Of a DNA stretch of 64,000 nt, positions 54,139 through 62,696 are shown in pieces (within the stretch, counting starts at the first letter, position 1; each line of letters opens with the position of its first letter). Origin of the DNA: CBDFGE01 sp965247055 (GTDB lineage: Bacteria; Chloroflexota; Dehalococcoidia; Lucifugimonadales; JAGWBF01); the NCBI GenBank assembly GCA_965247055.1, contig CBDFGE010000004.1:124001-188000 (forward strand), written 5' to 3'. The notes beneath the pieces were generated by a model. It was not told the DNA's origin. It made no database searches and worked only from the letters and a program-made list of their open reading frames with translations. The translations under genes were made by a program, and so were the position numbers.

Positions 54139-55020
54139 GTGAGCGATTTGTCTAAAACCCCCAGAGGCCGATTCAGTGAAGGGGACCCGGTGCTTCTGAT
54201 AGACCGGAAGGGGCGCAGGTACCTGATGACCTTGCACCAGGATCGGGCCCTTCACACCCACGTCGGCGTCCTGCCCCACGGCGAGATAATAGGCCAGGAG
54301 CAGGGCGGGTGGTACCGCACCAGCCACGGTCAGAGTCTCCTGGCCCTCAAGCCCACCCTGGGGGACCATATCCTGGAGATGCCCAGGGGCACCCAGGTCG
54401 TTTATCCCAAAGACCTGGGGACCATTCTGATAATGGCGGACATCTTCCCCGGCGCCACCGTGGTGGAGGCGGGACTGGGGTCGGGGGGCCTCACCGCGAC
54501 CCTTCTGAGGGCCGTGGGCCCCTCGGGCCGGGTCGTGACCTACGAGGTGCGGGAGGACATGGTGGCGGGGGGCCTGAAGAACATCCGGGCTCTCGTGGGC
54601 GAGCCCGCCAACCATACCCTGCATCTGGGCGACATATACCAGGGCATCGGCGAGCGGGAGGTAGACCGGATCGTCCTGGATGTCCCGGAGCCGTGGCATG
54701 TGGTCCCCCTGGCCGCCGAGGCGCTAAACATGGGGGGCATCCTCCTCAGCTTCCTGCCCACGGTGCTCCAGATACACCAGCTGGTGCAGGCACTCACTTC
54801 CGACGGCCGGTTCCAGCTTGTAGAGACGGTAGAGGTGATGCTCCGGCCGTGGAGTGTGACCCAGCGCAGCGTACGGCCTGTCCACCGCATGGTGGCCCAT
54901 ACCGGATTTATCACCACCGCCCGGAGGTGCTCCGTCAAAGGCGGAGCCGTCCTGTCGGACCTTAGCGAAGCTGGCCAGCAAGACATGGACACGGAGGAGC
55001 AGAATGGCCAGGATGGATAG
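54139..55020 (+). CDS. trmI: tRNA (adenine-N1)-methyltransferase TrmI
   Basis: TrmI methylates adenine 58 in the tRNA T-loop using SAM. The 293-residue protein has the N-terminal beta domain (LLIDRKGRRYLMTL, GEIIGQEQGGW), then the class I methyltransferase core with VVEAGLGSGGLTATLLRAVG and VTYEVREDM, and LDVPEPWHVVPLAAEAL for catalysis. It begins with a GTG. A short tail EAGQQDMDTEEQNGQDG overlaps the next gene by 17 bases. Confidence 0.93.
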   Translation: MSDLSKTPRGRFSEGDPVLLIDRKGRRYLMTLHQDRALHTHVGVLPHGEIIGQEQGGWYRTSHGQSLLALKPTLGDHILEMPRGTQVVYPKDLGTILIMADIFPGATVVEAGLGSGGLTATLLRAVGPSGRVVTYEVREDMVAGGLKNIRALVGEPANHTLHLGDIYQGIGEREVDRIVLDVPEPWHVVPLAAEALNMGGILLSFLPTVLQIHQLVQALTSDGRFQLVETVEVMLRPWSVTQRSVRPVHRMVAHTGFITTARRCSVKGGAVLSDLSEAGQQDMDTEEQNGQDG

Positions 55021-55455
55021 GCAGAGCACCGTCGCGTTTCTTCAGGAGTTCGTAAAGACGGACACCCTCATGAAGCACCTCCTGGGCGTGGAGGCGGCGA
55101 TGAGGGGCTACGCCCGCAAGTACGGGGAGAGCGAAGACGAGTGGGGGATTGTGGGGCTGCTGCACGACTACGATTGGGAGATAGTCCCCACCCCTGAGGA
55201 GCACCCCGCCTATGGGGCCAACATACTGAGGGAGCGGGGCTACTCGGACCACGTCGTACGGGCCGTCCTCACGCACGGGGACCACACGGGTATCCAGCGA
55301 GAGAGCCTGATGGAGCATGCCCTGTTCGCCGTGGACGAGCTCTCGGGGTTCATGAGCTGGGGATAGACCTGGAGGAGCATATCACCTTTGTCATCGAGAG
55401 CCTGAAGCCGGTAGCCGCGGCGCTGGGACTCAGCGCAAGCCTGCCGCAGGCGTGA
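55004..55455 (+). pseudogene. HD-domain hydrolase with an internal deletion and frame change
   Basis: From ATG 55004 (GGAGGAGC upstream) the first 120 codons match small HD phosphohydrolases: TLMKHLLGVEAAMRGYA, GIVGLLHDYDWE, VRAVLTHGDHTG, and LFAVDELSGF. It then breaks into WG-stop at 55364. In another frame the family C-terminus resumes at once: ELGIDLEEHITFVIESLKPV, ending in a TGA at 55453. About fifty usual residues between DELSGF and ELGID are missing, and the join is out of frame. The HD metal site is intact, but the protein is probably not functional. Confidence 0.75.
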
Positions 55456-55462
55456 GCCCGGC

Positions 55463-56713
55463 TTACTCGCCGGGGTCCTCCCGGCCGGTGGGCCACCAGG
55501 TCTCCCATCCTACGCCCGCGTGGGGATAGCGCCCCTCCAGGAGTGGGATGTGGTGGGGAGCTAGAAGGGGCACGGGCAGTCCCTCCAGGAGGGCGTGGAG
55601 CTCCCCGAAAGGGCCGTAACCCCACAACGATGGGGTACCCACGGCCTTGCCCTGGGCCAGGACCTTGAACTCGCCCATGCCCTCTGGCCTGACGATGTCC
55701 AGCATGCCCATCCGGTTCGCTTCCACCTCCCGGTGGGTCAGGCCCATGCTCGGGAGGCGTCCGATAAAGCGATCGAGTCCCATGTTCAGCAGATATTCCC
55801 GCTGGCTGATGAATCCCAGGGTCTCAAGACCATGCTCCCTCCCCAGCTCTATCAACGAGGTGAAGTCCACCTGGGCCGTCATGTCCTGCCTGCCCACGTG
55901 GTGGTACGGGTCGTCCGTCTGGACGTGCCGGTAGAAACATGTGAGCGTGCCCCTGCTCCGCCGCTGGGAGTAGAGCTCCTCTGCGGGATGTCCGTAGTCT
56001 ATGACCAGGTGGAACCCCCTCTTCATGGCACGGCATACGTCTGCCATCCACGGCTCCAGGGCAAGGTTTATCTCGGTGCTGTATCCCTCGGGAAGGCATA
56101 CGCCCAGGGCGTCGAGCCGTCTCTCCAGCTCGGGTGTGGAGGGGGTGTCCAGCACCTCCGCCAGATTCCCGTCCTTGAGGGTGACGTAGACCTCTCTCAG
56201 CGCGCCTCCCTGTACAGCCACCCTGTGGACCGAGAAGGAGTCGACCAGCTCGTTGGAGAGGAGGCAACCCTCTATCCCGTCGAGGGGCACGCCCCGGGCG
56301 GCGAGCCGCTGGACATTGCTAGGGGCGTCGCAGGGGAGTTGGGTCTCGATGCCCGCGCGCGCCGTACGGTCGAGACATAGATACCGCAGGGAGCGCCGGA
56401 ACTCGTGGGGCAGGTGGGCACTGTATGCGACGAGGTCGTGGCACAGGGTGCCGCCCCCTGCTCCCATCTCCACCAGCCAGAAGGTTTCGGGGGAGTCCAG
56501 CAGCCTCCACATCTGGAAGACCTGGAGGCACAGCAGGGCGCCGAAGGCGGGGTGTGCACTGGGGGCCGTGTAGTAGTCCCCGGTGTGTCCGCTGACGTGC
56601 GGAAGGCTGTAGTAGCCGCCCTTGGGCCAGTAGAGGGACGCTTCCATGAACTCGGCGAAGGTTATTCTGCCCCGCTCACCTATCCGGCGAGCTATCTCCC
56701 GCTCTACGTCCAC
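55463..56713 (-). CDS. SAM-dependent methyltransferase, MidA/NDUFAF7 (DUF185) family
   Basis: The 416-residue protein begins MDVEREIARRIGERGRITFAEF, then YWPKGGYY, GDYYTAPSAHPAFGALL and the SAM site LVEMGAGGGTLCHDLV. LLSNELVDSFSVHRV and VIDYGHPAEELYSQRRSRGT follow. Eukaryotic members methylate an arginine of a respiratory complex I subunit; bacterial targets are unknown. It is transcribed toward the HD gene remnant. Confidence 0.88.
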   Translation of the reverse strand: MDVEREIARRIGERGRITFAEFMEASLYWPKGGYYSLPHVSGHTGDYYTAPSAHPAFGALLCLQVFQMWRLLDSPETFWLVEMGAGGGTLCHDLVAYSAHLPHEFRRSLRYLCLDRTARAGIETQLPCDAPSNVQRLAARGVPLDGIEGCLLSNELVDSFSVHRVAVQGGALREVYVTLKDGNLAEVLDTPSTPELERRLDALGVCLPEGYSTEINLALEPWMADVCRAMKRGFHLVIDYGHPAEELYSQRRSRGTLTCFYRHVQTDDPYHHVGRQDMTAQVDFTSLIELGREHGLETLGFISQREYLLNMGLDRFIGRLPSMGLTHREVEANRMGMLDIVRPEGMGEFKVLAQGKAVGTPSLWGYGPFGELHALLEGLPVPLLAPHHIPLLEGRYPHAGVGWETWWPTGREDPGE

Positions 56714-56793
56714 CGTCGCCGCCTCATAATATGGGAGGGGGCCCCATGGCCCCCTCTCGACTGCAGTCCCTGTCCAGTTCTACGGCTGGCGTG

Positions 56794-57936
56794 CTAGCCG
56801 CGCTGTTCGATGGGGACGTACTCCAGGTCCATCGGCCCTTTGTAGTCCAGCAGCGGACGGATCAATATGTTGTTCCCGTACTGCTCCACGCACTGGAGGG
56901 TCCAGCCCGGTATGCGGCCCAGGGCGAAGATGGGTATGAACAGGTCCGCCGCGATTCCCAACAGGTGGTAGATAGATCCGGCGAAGAAGTCCACGTTCAC
57001 GTAGATCCCCCGGGACCTGTAGGGCACCATGGTCTTCTCTTCCAGGTGCGTAAGTATCTGGAACCAATTGGGCTGGCCCAGTGCCTCACCCAGTTTCCGG
57101 GAGCGCTCCCTCAGGTGGCGGGCCCGGGGGTCTTCGGCCTTGTACACCCGGTGGCCGAAGCCCATGATTCTGCCCCCACCGTCCAGGATCTTCCTGGCGT
57201 ACGGCTCGGCGTTCTCCGGCTGGCCGATGTCCATGGCCATCTTCATGACCTCTTCAGCCGCCCCGCCGTGCCAGGGGCCTTTGAGGATGCCGATACCGGC
57301 GACTACGGCGGAGTGCAGGTCCGAGAAGGTCGAGGCCGCCACCCTGGCTCCGAAGGCCGAGGCGTTGGAGCTGTGCTCCGCGTGGAGGATGAAGTCCACG
57401 TCCATCAGCTTCTCGGTCTCCTTGTCGGGGGGCTCTCCGTAGAGCATGTAGAGGAAGTTGCCGGCATGGCTCAGGCTGGCGTTGGGCGCTACCGGCGCAA
57501 GGCCGTTCCGGATACGGTGGTGGGCCGCCAGAATGGTGGGTGCCTGGGCTGTGATGCGTATGCCCTTCCGTACCGTGGCTTCTGGAGAGTTGTCTCCCAC
57601 CTCCGGGTCGAAGGCCGAGAGGGCGGAGACGCCGGTGCGCAGGGCGTCCATTGGATGGCTGCTCTTCACCAGCCTTATGACCTGGACCACCTCATCGGGA
57701 ACGCTCCTACTGGACCGAAGGCTGGCGTCGAGCTCGGCTAACTGGGCCTTGCTGGGCAGGCCGCCGTAAAGCAGGAGGGAGATTACCTCTTCGAAGCTGG
57801 ACTTCTCGGCAAGGTCGTGGATGTTATAACCCCGGTAGAGGAGCTTCCCGGCCTGACCGTCCACGAAGCTGGCTTCCGTGGTGTCTAAGTAGACGTCCTT
57901 TAACCCGCGCTTGATCTCTACGTGCTGGCCTGCCAT
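56794..57936 (-). CDS. Citrate synthase (type II-like, citrate/methylcitrate synthase family)
   Basis: The 380-residue enzyme starts at ATG 57936 behind GGAAGGAGGAG. It condenses oxaloacetate with acetyl-CoA (or propionyl-CoA). Catalytic residues fall in HAEHSSNASAFGARV, FGHRVYKAEDPRA and NVDFFAGSIYHLLGI, and the N-terminal YRGYNIHDLAEKSSFEEV is typical of short citrate/2-methylcitrate synthases. Sequence does not separate gltA from prpC. Confidence 0.93.
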   Translation of the reverse strand: MAGQHVEIKRGLKDVYLDTTEASFVDGQAGKLLYRGYNIHDLAEKSSFEEVISLLLYGGLPSKAQLAELDASLRSSRSVPDEVVQVIRLVKSSHPMDALRTGVSALSAFDPEVGDNSPEATVRKGIRITAQAPTILAAHHRIRNGLAPVAPNASLSHAGNFLYMLYGEPPDKETEKLMDVDFILHAEHSSNASAFGARVAASTFSDLHSAVVAGIGILKGPWHGGAAEEVMKMAMDIGQPENAEPYARKILDGGGRIMGFGHRVYKAEDPRARHLRERSRKLGEALGQPNWFQILTHLEEKTMVPYRSRGIYVNVDFFAGSIYHLLGIAADLFIPIFALGRIPGWTLQCVEQYGNNILIRPLLDYKGPMDLEYVPIEQRG

Positions 57937-58363
57937 GGCCGCTCCTCCTTCCGGTTGCCTGCTCAACGCGCGAGATGTCCAAGCGGGGGGGGCGCCCTCC
58001 CAGCTACCCAACGGGGGTAGCCGAGGACGGGCGAGGTAAACACACTAGCTGCGTTTCGACCCGAGGCTATGGCAAGGCGCTGGAAGATGGGTACGAGCGT
58101 CGTGGTGGACAGCCGCCACACGTGTCGAGACAGCCCTTCCCTGGGCCACATCCTACGCAGGCCCACCTTACCAGTGTTACCCGAGGCGATTCTACCATCG
58201 GCTCCCAGGGGTGTCAAGCAGAACTGTGCGGTGGTGATACTCCCCCGAGGCGGCCTACCGATTGCGTGCCGCACCGGGTTCGGGTATCATGCGGGGACGG
58301 GTTGCTGGCGTAGCGGTTGCGAGAAGTCCAGGCCCAGCACTTAGAGGAGGAGGGGCTATCTCT
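57937..58363. other. Non-coding region between citrate synthase and an amidohydrolase
   Basis: About 430 bases with no supportable gene. A perfect 7-bp hairpin GCTACCC/GGGTAGC with a five-base loop lies at 58003-58021 in the leader of the citrate synthase gene. The right end holds the probable promoter of the next gene. I see nothing else. Confidence 0.5.
58262..58290 (+). promoter_or_regulatory. Probable promoter of the amidohydrolase gene
   Basis: TTGCGT (58262-58267) and TATCAT (58285-58290) are spaced by 17 bases and lie about 75 bases before the ATG at 58364. Confidence 0.45.
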
Positions 58364-59254
58364 ATGGCAGCTAGGCAGAGCGGAGAGCCAGGACGGCAAG
58401 AGACGGCCGTAAGGGCGATCGACGCGGTGTGTAACCTACGCACGCCGGAGCTCATAGCGACGCGCAAGCATAAGTGGATCCTGTACGGGCAGAAGTTCGG
58501 CAGGCCGGACCCCATTCTGACCGTGGAAGAGCTTATCCAGAAGATGGACGCCGCCGGGATAGAGCGGGCCTTCCTTACCGCCGCCAAGATGGGCTCCAAG
58601 TACCAGGGATTTACCGATTCGGTGCCCTACGAGGTGGTCGCCGGAGTGGTGGAGCAGTACCCAGACCGGTTCCGTGGCGTGGCGGGCATCGACCCTCTGG
58701 AGGGGATGGAGGGGGTGAGGGCCCTGGAGCACGCGGTCAAGGAGATGGGGTTCATCGGGGCCCACGTGTACCCCCACTGGTTCGGCCTGGAGCCGGACCA
58801 CCGAAAGTACTACCCCTTCTACGCCAAGTGTGTGGAGCTGGACATACCTATCCAGATGCAGGTAGGCCACTGCCTCATCTACATCGAGGACATGCCCCCC
58901 TTTCGCAGCCTTGGACGTCCCATCTTGCTGGACACCATAGCCTGCGACTTCCCAGAGCTGAAGCTGGTGGGCATCCATACCGGCTGGCCCTGGGTGGAGG
59001 AGATGATCTCCGTGGCCTGGAAGCACCCTAACGTCTATATCGGCTCCGACGCATACTCCCCTCGTTACTGGAAACCTGAGTTCGTCCATTTCATCAACAG
59101 CTGGGGACAGGACAAGGTCATATTCGGCACCGACTTCCCCGTTATCGACATTGAGCAGGCCATACAGGAGATCGACGCCCTTGAGCTTCGACCGGACTCC
59201 AAGCGGAAGCTCCTCAGGGAAAACTCCCTGCGCCTCTACAAGCTCGACGGGTAG
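58364..59254 (+). CDS. Amidohydrolase, PF04909 (ACMSD-like) family
   Basis: A metal-dependent TIM-barrel hydrolase or decarboxylase of 296 residues from ATG 58364 (GAGGAGGAGG upstream). An atypical N-terminus lacks a clear DxH motif (IDAVCNLRTPELIATRKH instead). MGFIGAHVYPHWFG, GIHTGWPWVEEMI and FGTDFPVIDIEQAI carry later metal ligands. Without the first histidine pair it may bind metal differently or be a redirected paralogue. Relatives act on aromatic and cyclic acids. Confidence 0.85.
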   Translation: MAARQSGEPGRQETAVRAIDAVCNLRTPELIATRKHKWILYGQKFGRPDPILTVEELIQKMDAAGIERAFLTAAKMGSKYQGFTDSVPYEVVAGVVEQYPDRFRGVAGIDPLEGMEGVRALEHAVKEMGFIGAHVYPHWFGLEPDHRKYYPFYAKCVELDIPIQMQVGHCLIYIEDMPPFRSLGRPILLDTIACDFPELKLVGIHTGWPWVEEMISVAWKHPNVYIGSDAYSPRYWKPEFVHFINSWGQDKVIFGTDFPVIDIEQAIQEIDALELRPDSKRKLLRENSLRLYKLDG

Positions 59255-59298
59255 GGCGAAGGATTATCGGACAATCTCGCTCGGGATAGGCCGGGGCC

Positions 59299-59943
59299 AT
59301 GAGCGCGCTGAGGGGGGCCATGCAGGTAGACGTCCACACCCACTTCCTGCCCCGCCGGTTCTACGAAACGGCCCAGCGGGGTGATACCTGGTACGGGGCC
59401 TCGCTGGTCCGGGACCCGCGAGGCGTGGAGAGCGTGTCCCTCCGGGGTGCTCTTGTACCCTTCGAGCCGACCCTGATTTTCGGGACCTCCCCGGAGGAGC
59501 GTATTCGCCTGCGCAAGCAGCAGGAAGGGATCGACCTGCAGGCCGTTTCCATCGGGGGCTACCTGTGGAACTACGAGCTGGAGCCCCGGGAGGGGGCTGC
59601 CTTCTGTAGGGAGGTCAATCAGGAGCTGGCGGAGCTGCAGAAGGCCCACCCGGAGAACATCGTGGGGCTCGTGCTGCTTCCCCTCCAGGACACCCGCCTC
59701 GCCATGGAGGAGCTGGAGTACGCCGTCAAGGACCTGGGGCTTCGGGGCGTAGCCCTGTCCACCAGTGTCCTGGGGAAAAACCTGGACGACCCGAGCCTGT
59801 TCCCAATCTTCGAGGCGGCCTCCTCCGAGGGCCTGTTCGTCTTCTGCCACCCCGTCTTCAGTGGGATCGCCGGGGCGGACCGTATGTCCAGGTACTCCTT
59901 CGATAACCTCCTGGGCATGCCTCTCGAGAAGAGGCAAGCATGA
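59299..59943 (+). CDS. Amidohydrolase (ACMSD-like), C-terminally truncated
   Basis: The 214 residues contain the canonical metal motif VDVHTHFLPRRFYE and the barrel up to LFVFCHPVF and YSFDNLLGMPLE, then stop. Relatives continue for another 110-130 residues that hold the remaining metal ligands, so this is a 3'-truncated gene. The stop overlaps the next ATG (ATGA), but the following gene is unrelated and AT-richer, so the break marks an insertion or recombination joint. It may be non-functional. Confidence 0.8.
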   Translation: MSALRGAMQVDVHTHFLPRRFYETAQRGDTWYGASLVRDPRGVESVSLRGALVPFEPTLIFGTSPEERIRLRKQQEGIDLQAVSIGGYLWNYELEPREGAAFCREVNQELAELQKAHPENIVGLVLLPLQDTRLAMEELEYAVKDLGLRGVALSTSVLGKNLDDPSLFPIFEAASSEGLFVFCHPVFSGIAGADRMSRYSFDNLLGMPLEKRQA

Positions 59944-61124
59944 GGCGTCTGTTGAAATGGGGCGGCATAGCTATTGCCGGATTCATAGTCTTGATCATTG
60001 TGCTCGCGGTTATCTTCAGTGATGGTGGTGAGGAGACATTGGGCCTTCCAACTCCCACATCTAAACCTACGTCCACCCCAACCCGTGCACCGATCCCCAC
60101 CGCCACTTTTGAAGAATCAAAAATAAGGGCTTTATCTCTGTCTTACGATGAGTTGTTCCGTAACAATGAGCAGTACGAAGGGAAGCTGGTGTTCTTCGAG
60201 GGCGAAATTGAGCAGGTTAATGACCGTGGTAGTAACGAATACCTCTTACGTGCCTACGTGACTAGGGATTCTTTCGGTTTCTCGGATGATGATGTACGTC
60301 TCGATTATCAAGGGAGTCGAGTCTTGGAAGATGATGTGGTAGAGTTCGTGGCTTCAGTAGAAGGATTGTGGGAATATACCACAGTCCTTGGTGCCAAGAG
60401 AACAATCCCTCATCTCAAGGCAATACGACTTAGGTTGATCGGGCAACCGAGTAGCCTCGACGAAGCGGAATCAACACCAACTGCGATGCCTACACCCACC
60501 ATAATGCTATCGCCTGCCCTGACCCCGAGTCCAACTGCCACTCCGGCATCTACTGCTACTCCTACGCCCATTCCCGAGCCCATCAACCTGGTTGGAAGGG
60601 GACAAGAGGCATCAGGCAGATTTCAGCTCAACCACGGGCTTGCGATCTTTGAGATGAGCCATGAGGGGCAATCACACTTCGCCATATGGCTTTTGGACAG
60701 CCAGGGCGATAAGGTGGACCTTTTGGTGAACGAAACCGGGCAATTCGATGGGTCTTCAGCAGTGGGAGTTTCCCGAGCAGGCGATTATCTGCTAGATGTG
60801 TCTGCTGATGGTGGTTGGACGGTGCTCATCATGCAGCCTGGGCCTACAACAGATATAGAACCTCCGCTTACATTGTCCGGGCGGGGCCAGCAGGCTTCTA
60901 CGCTCTTCAGGCTTCCTTCCGGCTTAGTGATATTCAGGATGCAACACGATGGGCAATCACACTTCGCTATGTGGCTAACGGATAGCCAAGGCAATAGGGT
61001 GGACCTCCTCGTAAACGAGACAGGCCCCTTTGATGGTTCAAAGGCCGTAGGTATCAAACAACCTGGGACTTTCATCCTTGACATCGCGGCCGATGGCAAC
61101 TGGACTGTCACTATTGAGCCATGA
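59940..61124 (+). CDS. Membrane-anchored surface protein with two C-terminal repeat domains
   Basis: The 394-residue protein has an N-terminal helix (GIAIAGFIVLIIVLAVIF, about 9-26), then a Pro/Thr linker. A domain at about 60-175 (YDELFRNNEQYEGKLVFFEG, an OB-like pattern) comes next. A second Pro/Thr linker and two tandem domains of about 85 residues follow, each starting LxGRGQxAS and ending ADGxWTV (about 217-300 and 306-394). The tandem copies are roughly 60 percent alike by eye. Codon use is less GC-rich than in the neighbours, suggesting transfer. The function is unknown; the protein likely faces outward. Confidence 0.75.
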   Translation: MRRLLKWGGIAIAGFIVLIIVLAVIFSDGGEETLGLPTPTSKPTSTPTRAPIPTATFEESKIRALSLSYDELFRNNEQYEGKLVFFEGEIEQVNDRGSNEYLLRAYVTRDSFGFSDDDVRLDYQGSRVLEDDVVEFVASVEGLWEYTTVLGAKRTIPHLKAIRLRLIGQPSSLDEAESTPTAMPTPTIMLSPALTPSPTATPASTATPTPIPEPINLVGRGQEASGRFQLNHGLAIFEMSHEGQSHFAIWLLDSQGDKVDLLVNETGQFDGSSAVGVSRAGDYLLDVSADGGWTVLIMQPGPTTDIEPPLTLSGRGQQASTLFRLPSGLVIFRMQHDGQSHFAMWLTDSQGNRVDLLVNETGPFDGSKAVGIKQPGTFILDIAADGNWTVTIEP

Positions 61125-61207
61125 TTCTATTGTAGTGTTTCGTATTGAGATAGGATGGGAAAAACGGACACCAAAGTCGGATAAGATAGAGCGACGGAGG
61201 TGTCAGT

Positions 61208-61525
61208 ATGAAAGGTGTCCCTCAAGGAAGATACACGAGGGAATTCCGCCAGGAAGCAGTGAAGCTGGTAACGGAAGAGAGGCTATCATTGCCGGAGGCA
61301 GCCCGCCGGTTGTCCCTGGCGCCATCGACGTTAGGGTACTGGGTGAAGGCACAAAGGGCTGGCAAACTGGGAGATGTCGGCAAGACGTACAGGCCCTTGA
61401 CTGAAGTAGAGATGGATTTGGCCCGGACTAAGAAGGAACTGGCGGAAGTGAAGATGGAGCGGGACATACTAAAAAAAGCGGCCGCGTACTTTGCCAAGGA
61501 GTCGCTGCCCGGTACGCGGCGATGA
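61208..61525 (+). CDS. IS3-type OrfA (HTH protein)
   Basis: The 105-residue OrfA has the HTH_Tnp_1 fold: YTREFRQEAVKLVTEERLSL, then AARRLSLAPSTLGYWVK, and a leucine-zipper-like C-terminus (DLARTKKELAEVKMERDILK). GGAGGTG stands before the ATG. A run of seven A then G at 61471-61478 is a typical -1 slippery site. Confidence 0.92.
   Translation: MKGVPQGRYTREFRQEAVKLVTEERLSLPEAARRLSLAPSTLGYWVKAQRAGKLGDVGKTYRPLTEVEMDLARTKKELAEVKMERDILKKAAAYFAKESLPGTRR
61471..61478 (+). promoter_or_regulatory. Programmed -1 frameshift site (A7G) for OrfAB
   Basis: The heptamer lies in frame with orfA at CTA-AAA-AAA-G. In the -1 frame the sequence reads through SGRVLCQGVAARYAAMNELR directly into orfB with no stop. 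This is the standard way IS3 elements make the fused transposase. Confidence 0.75.
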
Positions 61526-62382
61526 ATGAGTTGCGGCTCAAGTATCCAGTCCGGATGATGCGACGGATTATGAATGTATCGGCCAGCGGCTACTATGCGT
61601 GGGTGGACCGGCCGCTGTCCAAGCGGGCACAGGAGGAAGTGCGGCTGGAGCTGGAGATAATGGCGGCCCACCAGCGGAATAGACAGACCTATGGCCCGGA
61701 ACGGTTACAGCGCGATCTGGCGGAGCATGGCGTTCGGGTGGGTGTTTGCCGGATCAAGCGGATCCGGCAAAAGCTCGGCATACGCTGTAAACAGAAGAGG
61801 AGATTCAAGACTACCACTAACTCCGCGCACAGACTGCCAGTTGCGGATAACTTGTTGGGCCAGCAGTTCAAGGTCAGTCAGCCCAACGCCGTGTGGGTGA
61901 GTGACATCACCTATATACCGACTGATGAAGGCTGGCTATACCTGGCGGGCCACAAGGACCTGTTCACCGGAGAGCTCGTGGGCTATGCCATGGGAGAGCG
62001 GATGACCAGGAATCTGGTTAGTCAGTCCCTATTCCGGGCGCTGAGAGCCAAACGCCCCGCGAGGGGACTGATGCATCACTCTGACCGGGGCTCTCAGTAT
62101 TGCTCCCAGGAGTACAGAAATCTTATGGAGCGCTCTGGCCTGAGATCATCCATGAGCGGGAAAGGGAACTGTTTTGATAATGCGCCGATGGAGAGCTTCT
62201 GGGGAACACTCAAGCAGGAGCTAGTCCATCACCGTCATTATCGAAGTAGACAGGAAGCAATTCGAGATATTACAGAATATATCGAGATCTTCTATAACAG
62301 GCAGCGCCGCCAGGCCAGGCTGGGATTCCTGTCACCTGCGGCCTTTCAACAAAGATTCTATGCAGGATTACTCGCAGCTTGA
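61522..62382 (+). CDS. IS3-type OrfB transposase (DDE integrase-like)
   Basis: The 286-residue retroviral-type integrase shows HTH_21 (MNVSASGYYAWVDRPLS) and the DDE core: Asp in WVSDITYIPTDEGWLYLAGH, Asp in MHHSDRGSQYCS and Glu in NAPMESFWGTLKQEL. The frame is intact. Confidence 0.93.
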   Translation: MNELRLKYPVRMMRRIMNVSASGYYAWVDRPLSKRAQEEVRLELEIMAAHQRNRQTYGPERLQRDLAEHGVRVGVCRIKRIRQKLGIRCKQKRRFKTTTNSAHRLPVADNLLGQQFKVSQPNAVWVSDITYIPTDEGWLYLAGHKDLFTGELVGYAMGERMTRNLVSQSLFRALRAKRPARGLMHHSDRGSQYCSQEYRNLMERSGLRSSMSGKGNCFDNAPMESFWGTLKQELVHHRHYRSRQEAIRDITEYIEIFYNRQRRQARLGFLSPAAFQQRFYAGLLAA

Positions 62383-62397
62383 AAGGTTTGGTGTCCA

Positions 62398-62696
62398 CTA
62401 TTGCCATCCGACCCCATATATGGCCTTGCAACGTGCAACCTTGTCGAGGATAGTTTGAGCGGAGGCATTGCCACACGAAGGGCTTGGGGTCCGCGTTGGC
62501 CACTGAATACCTCCCATATGTCAATCGGTTTGAGAGACATTATTAGACTAGCACGCCCTACAGGCCTCTGGCCGGCCTCGTCTCCACGGACCCAGGAGTC
62601 CAAAGTTGGGTTGACACGCCTCGGTCGCGTCTCTAAACTCGGTAGATGGGACGGGTAGGATTGCACCCGGGCCCGGTTCTCGTCTGGGAAGTAGCG
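62398..62696 (+). other. Spacer between IS3 and the NHL gene, with promoter
   Basis: About 300 bases with no gene. TTGACA (62611-62616) and TAAACT (62634-62639), 17 bases apart, form a good promoter for the NHL-repeat gene, about 58 bases before its ATG. I do not see the missing C-terminus of the truncated amidohydrolase here. Confidence 0.6.

Larger units (their letters stand above)
61165..62397 (+). mobile_element. IS3-family insertion sequence
   Basis: A 1.23-kb element with the inverted terminal motif GGACACCAAA at 61166-61175 and its complement at 62387-62396. It encodes orfA and orfB overlapping in ATGA and a slippery A7G. No target duplication is obvious next to the ends. Confidence 0.8.

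Noticed and set aside
55364..55366. TAG in the HD gene as a recoded codon
   Set aside because: Homology resumes in another frame with a missing segment, which indicates a deletion.
59941..59943. TGA at the end of the truncated amidohydrolase as Sec
   Set aside because: The downstream frame soon meets another stop and has no family similarity.
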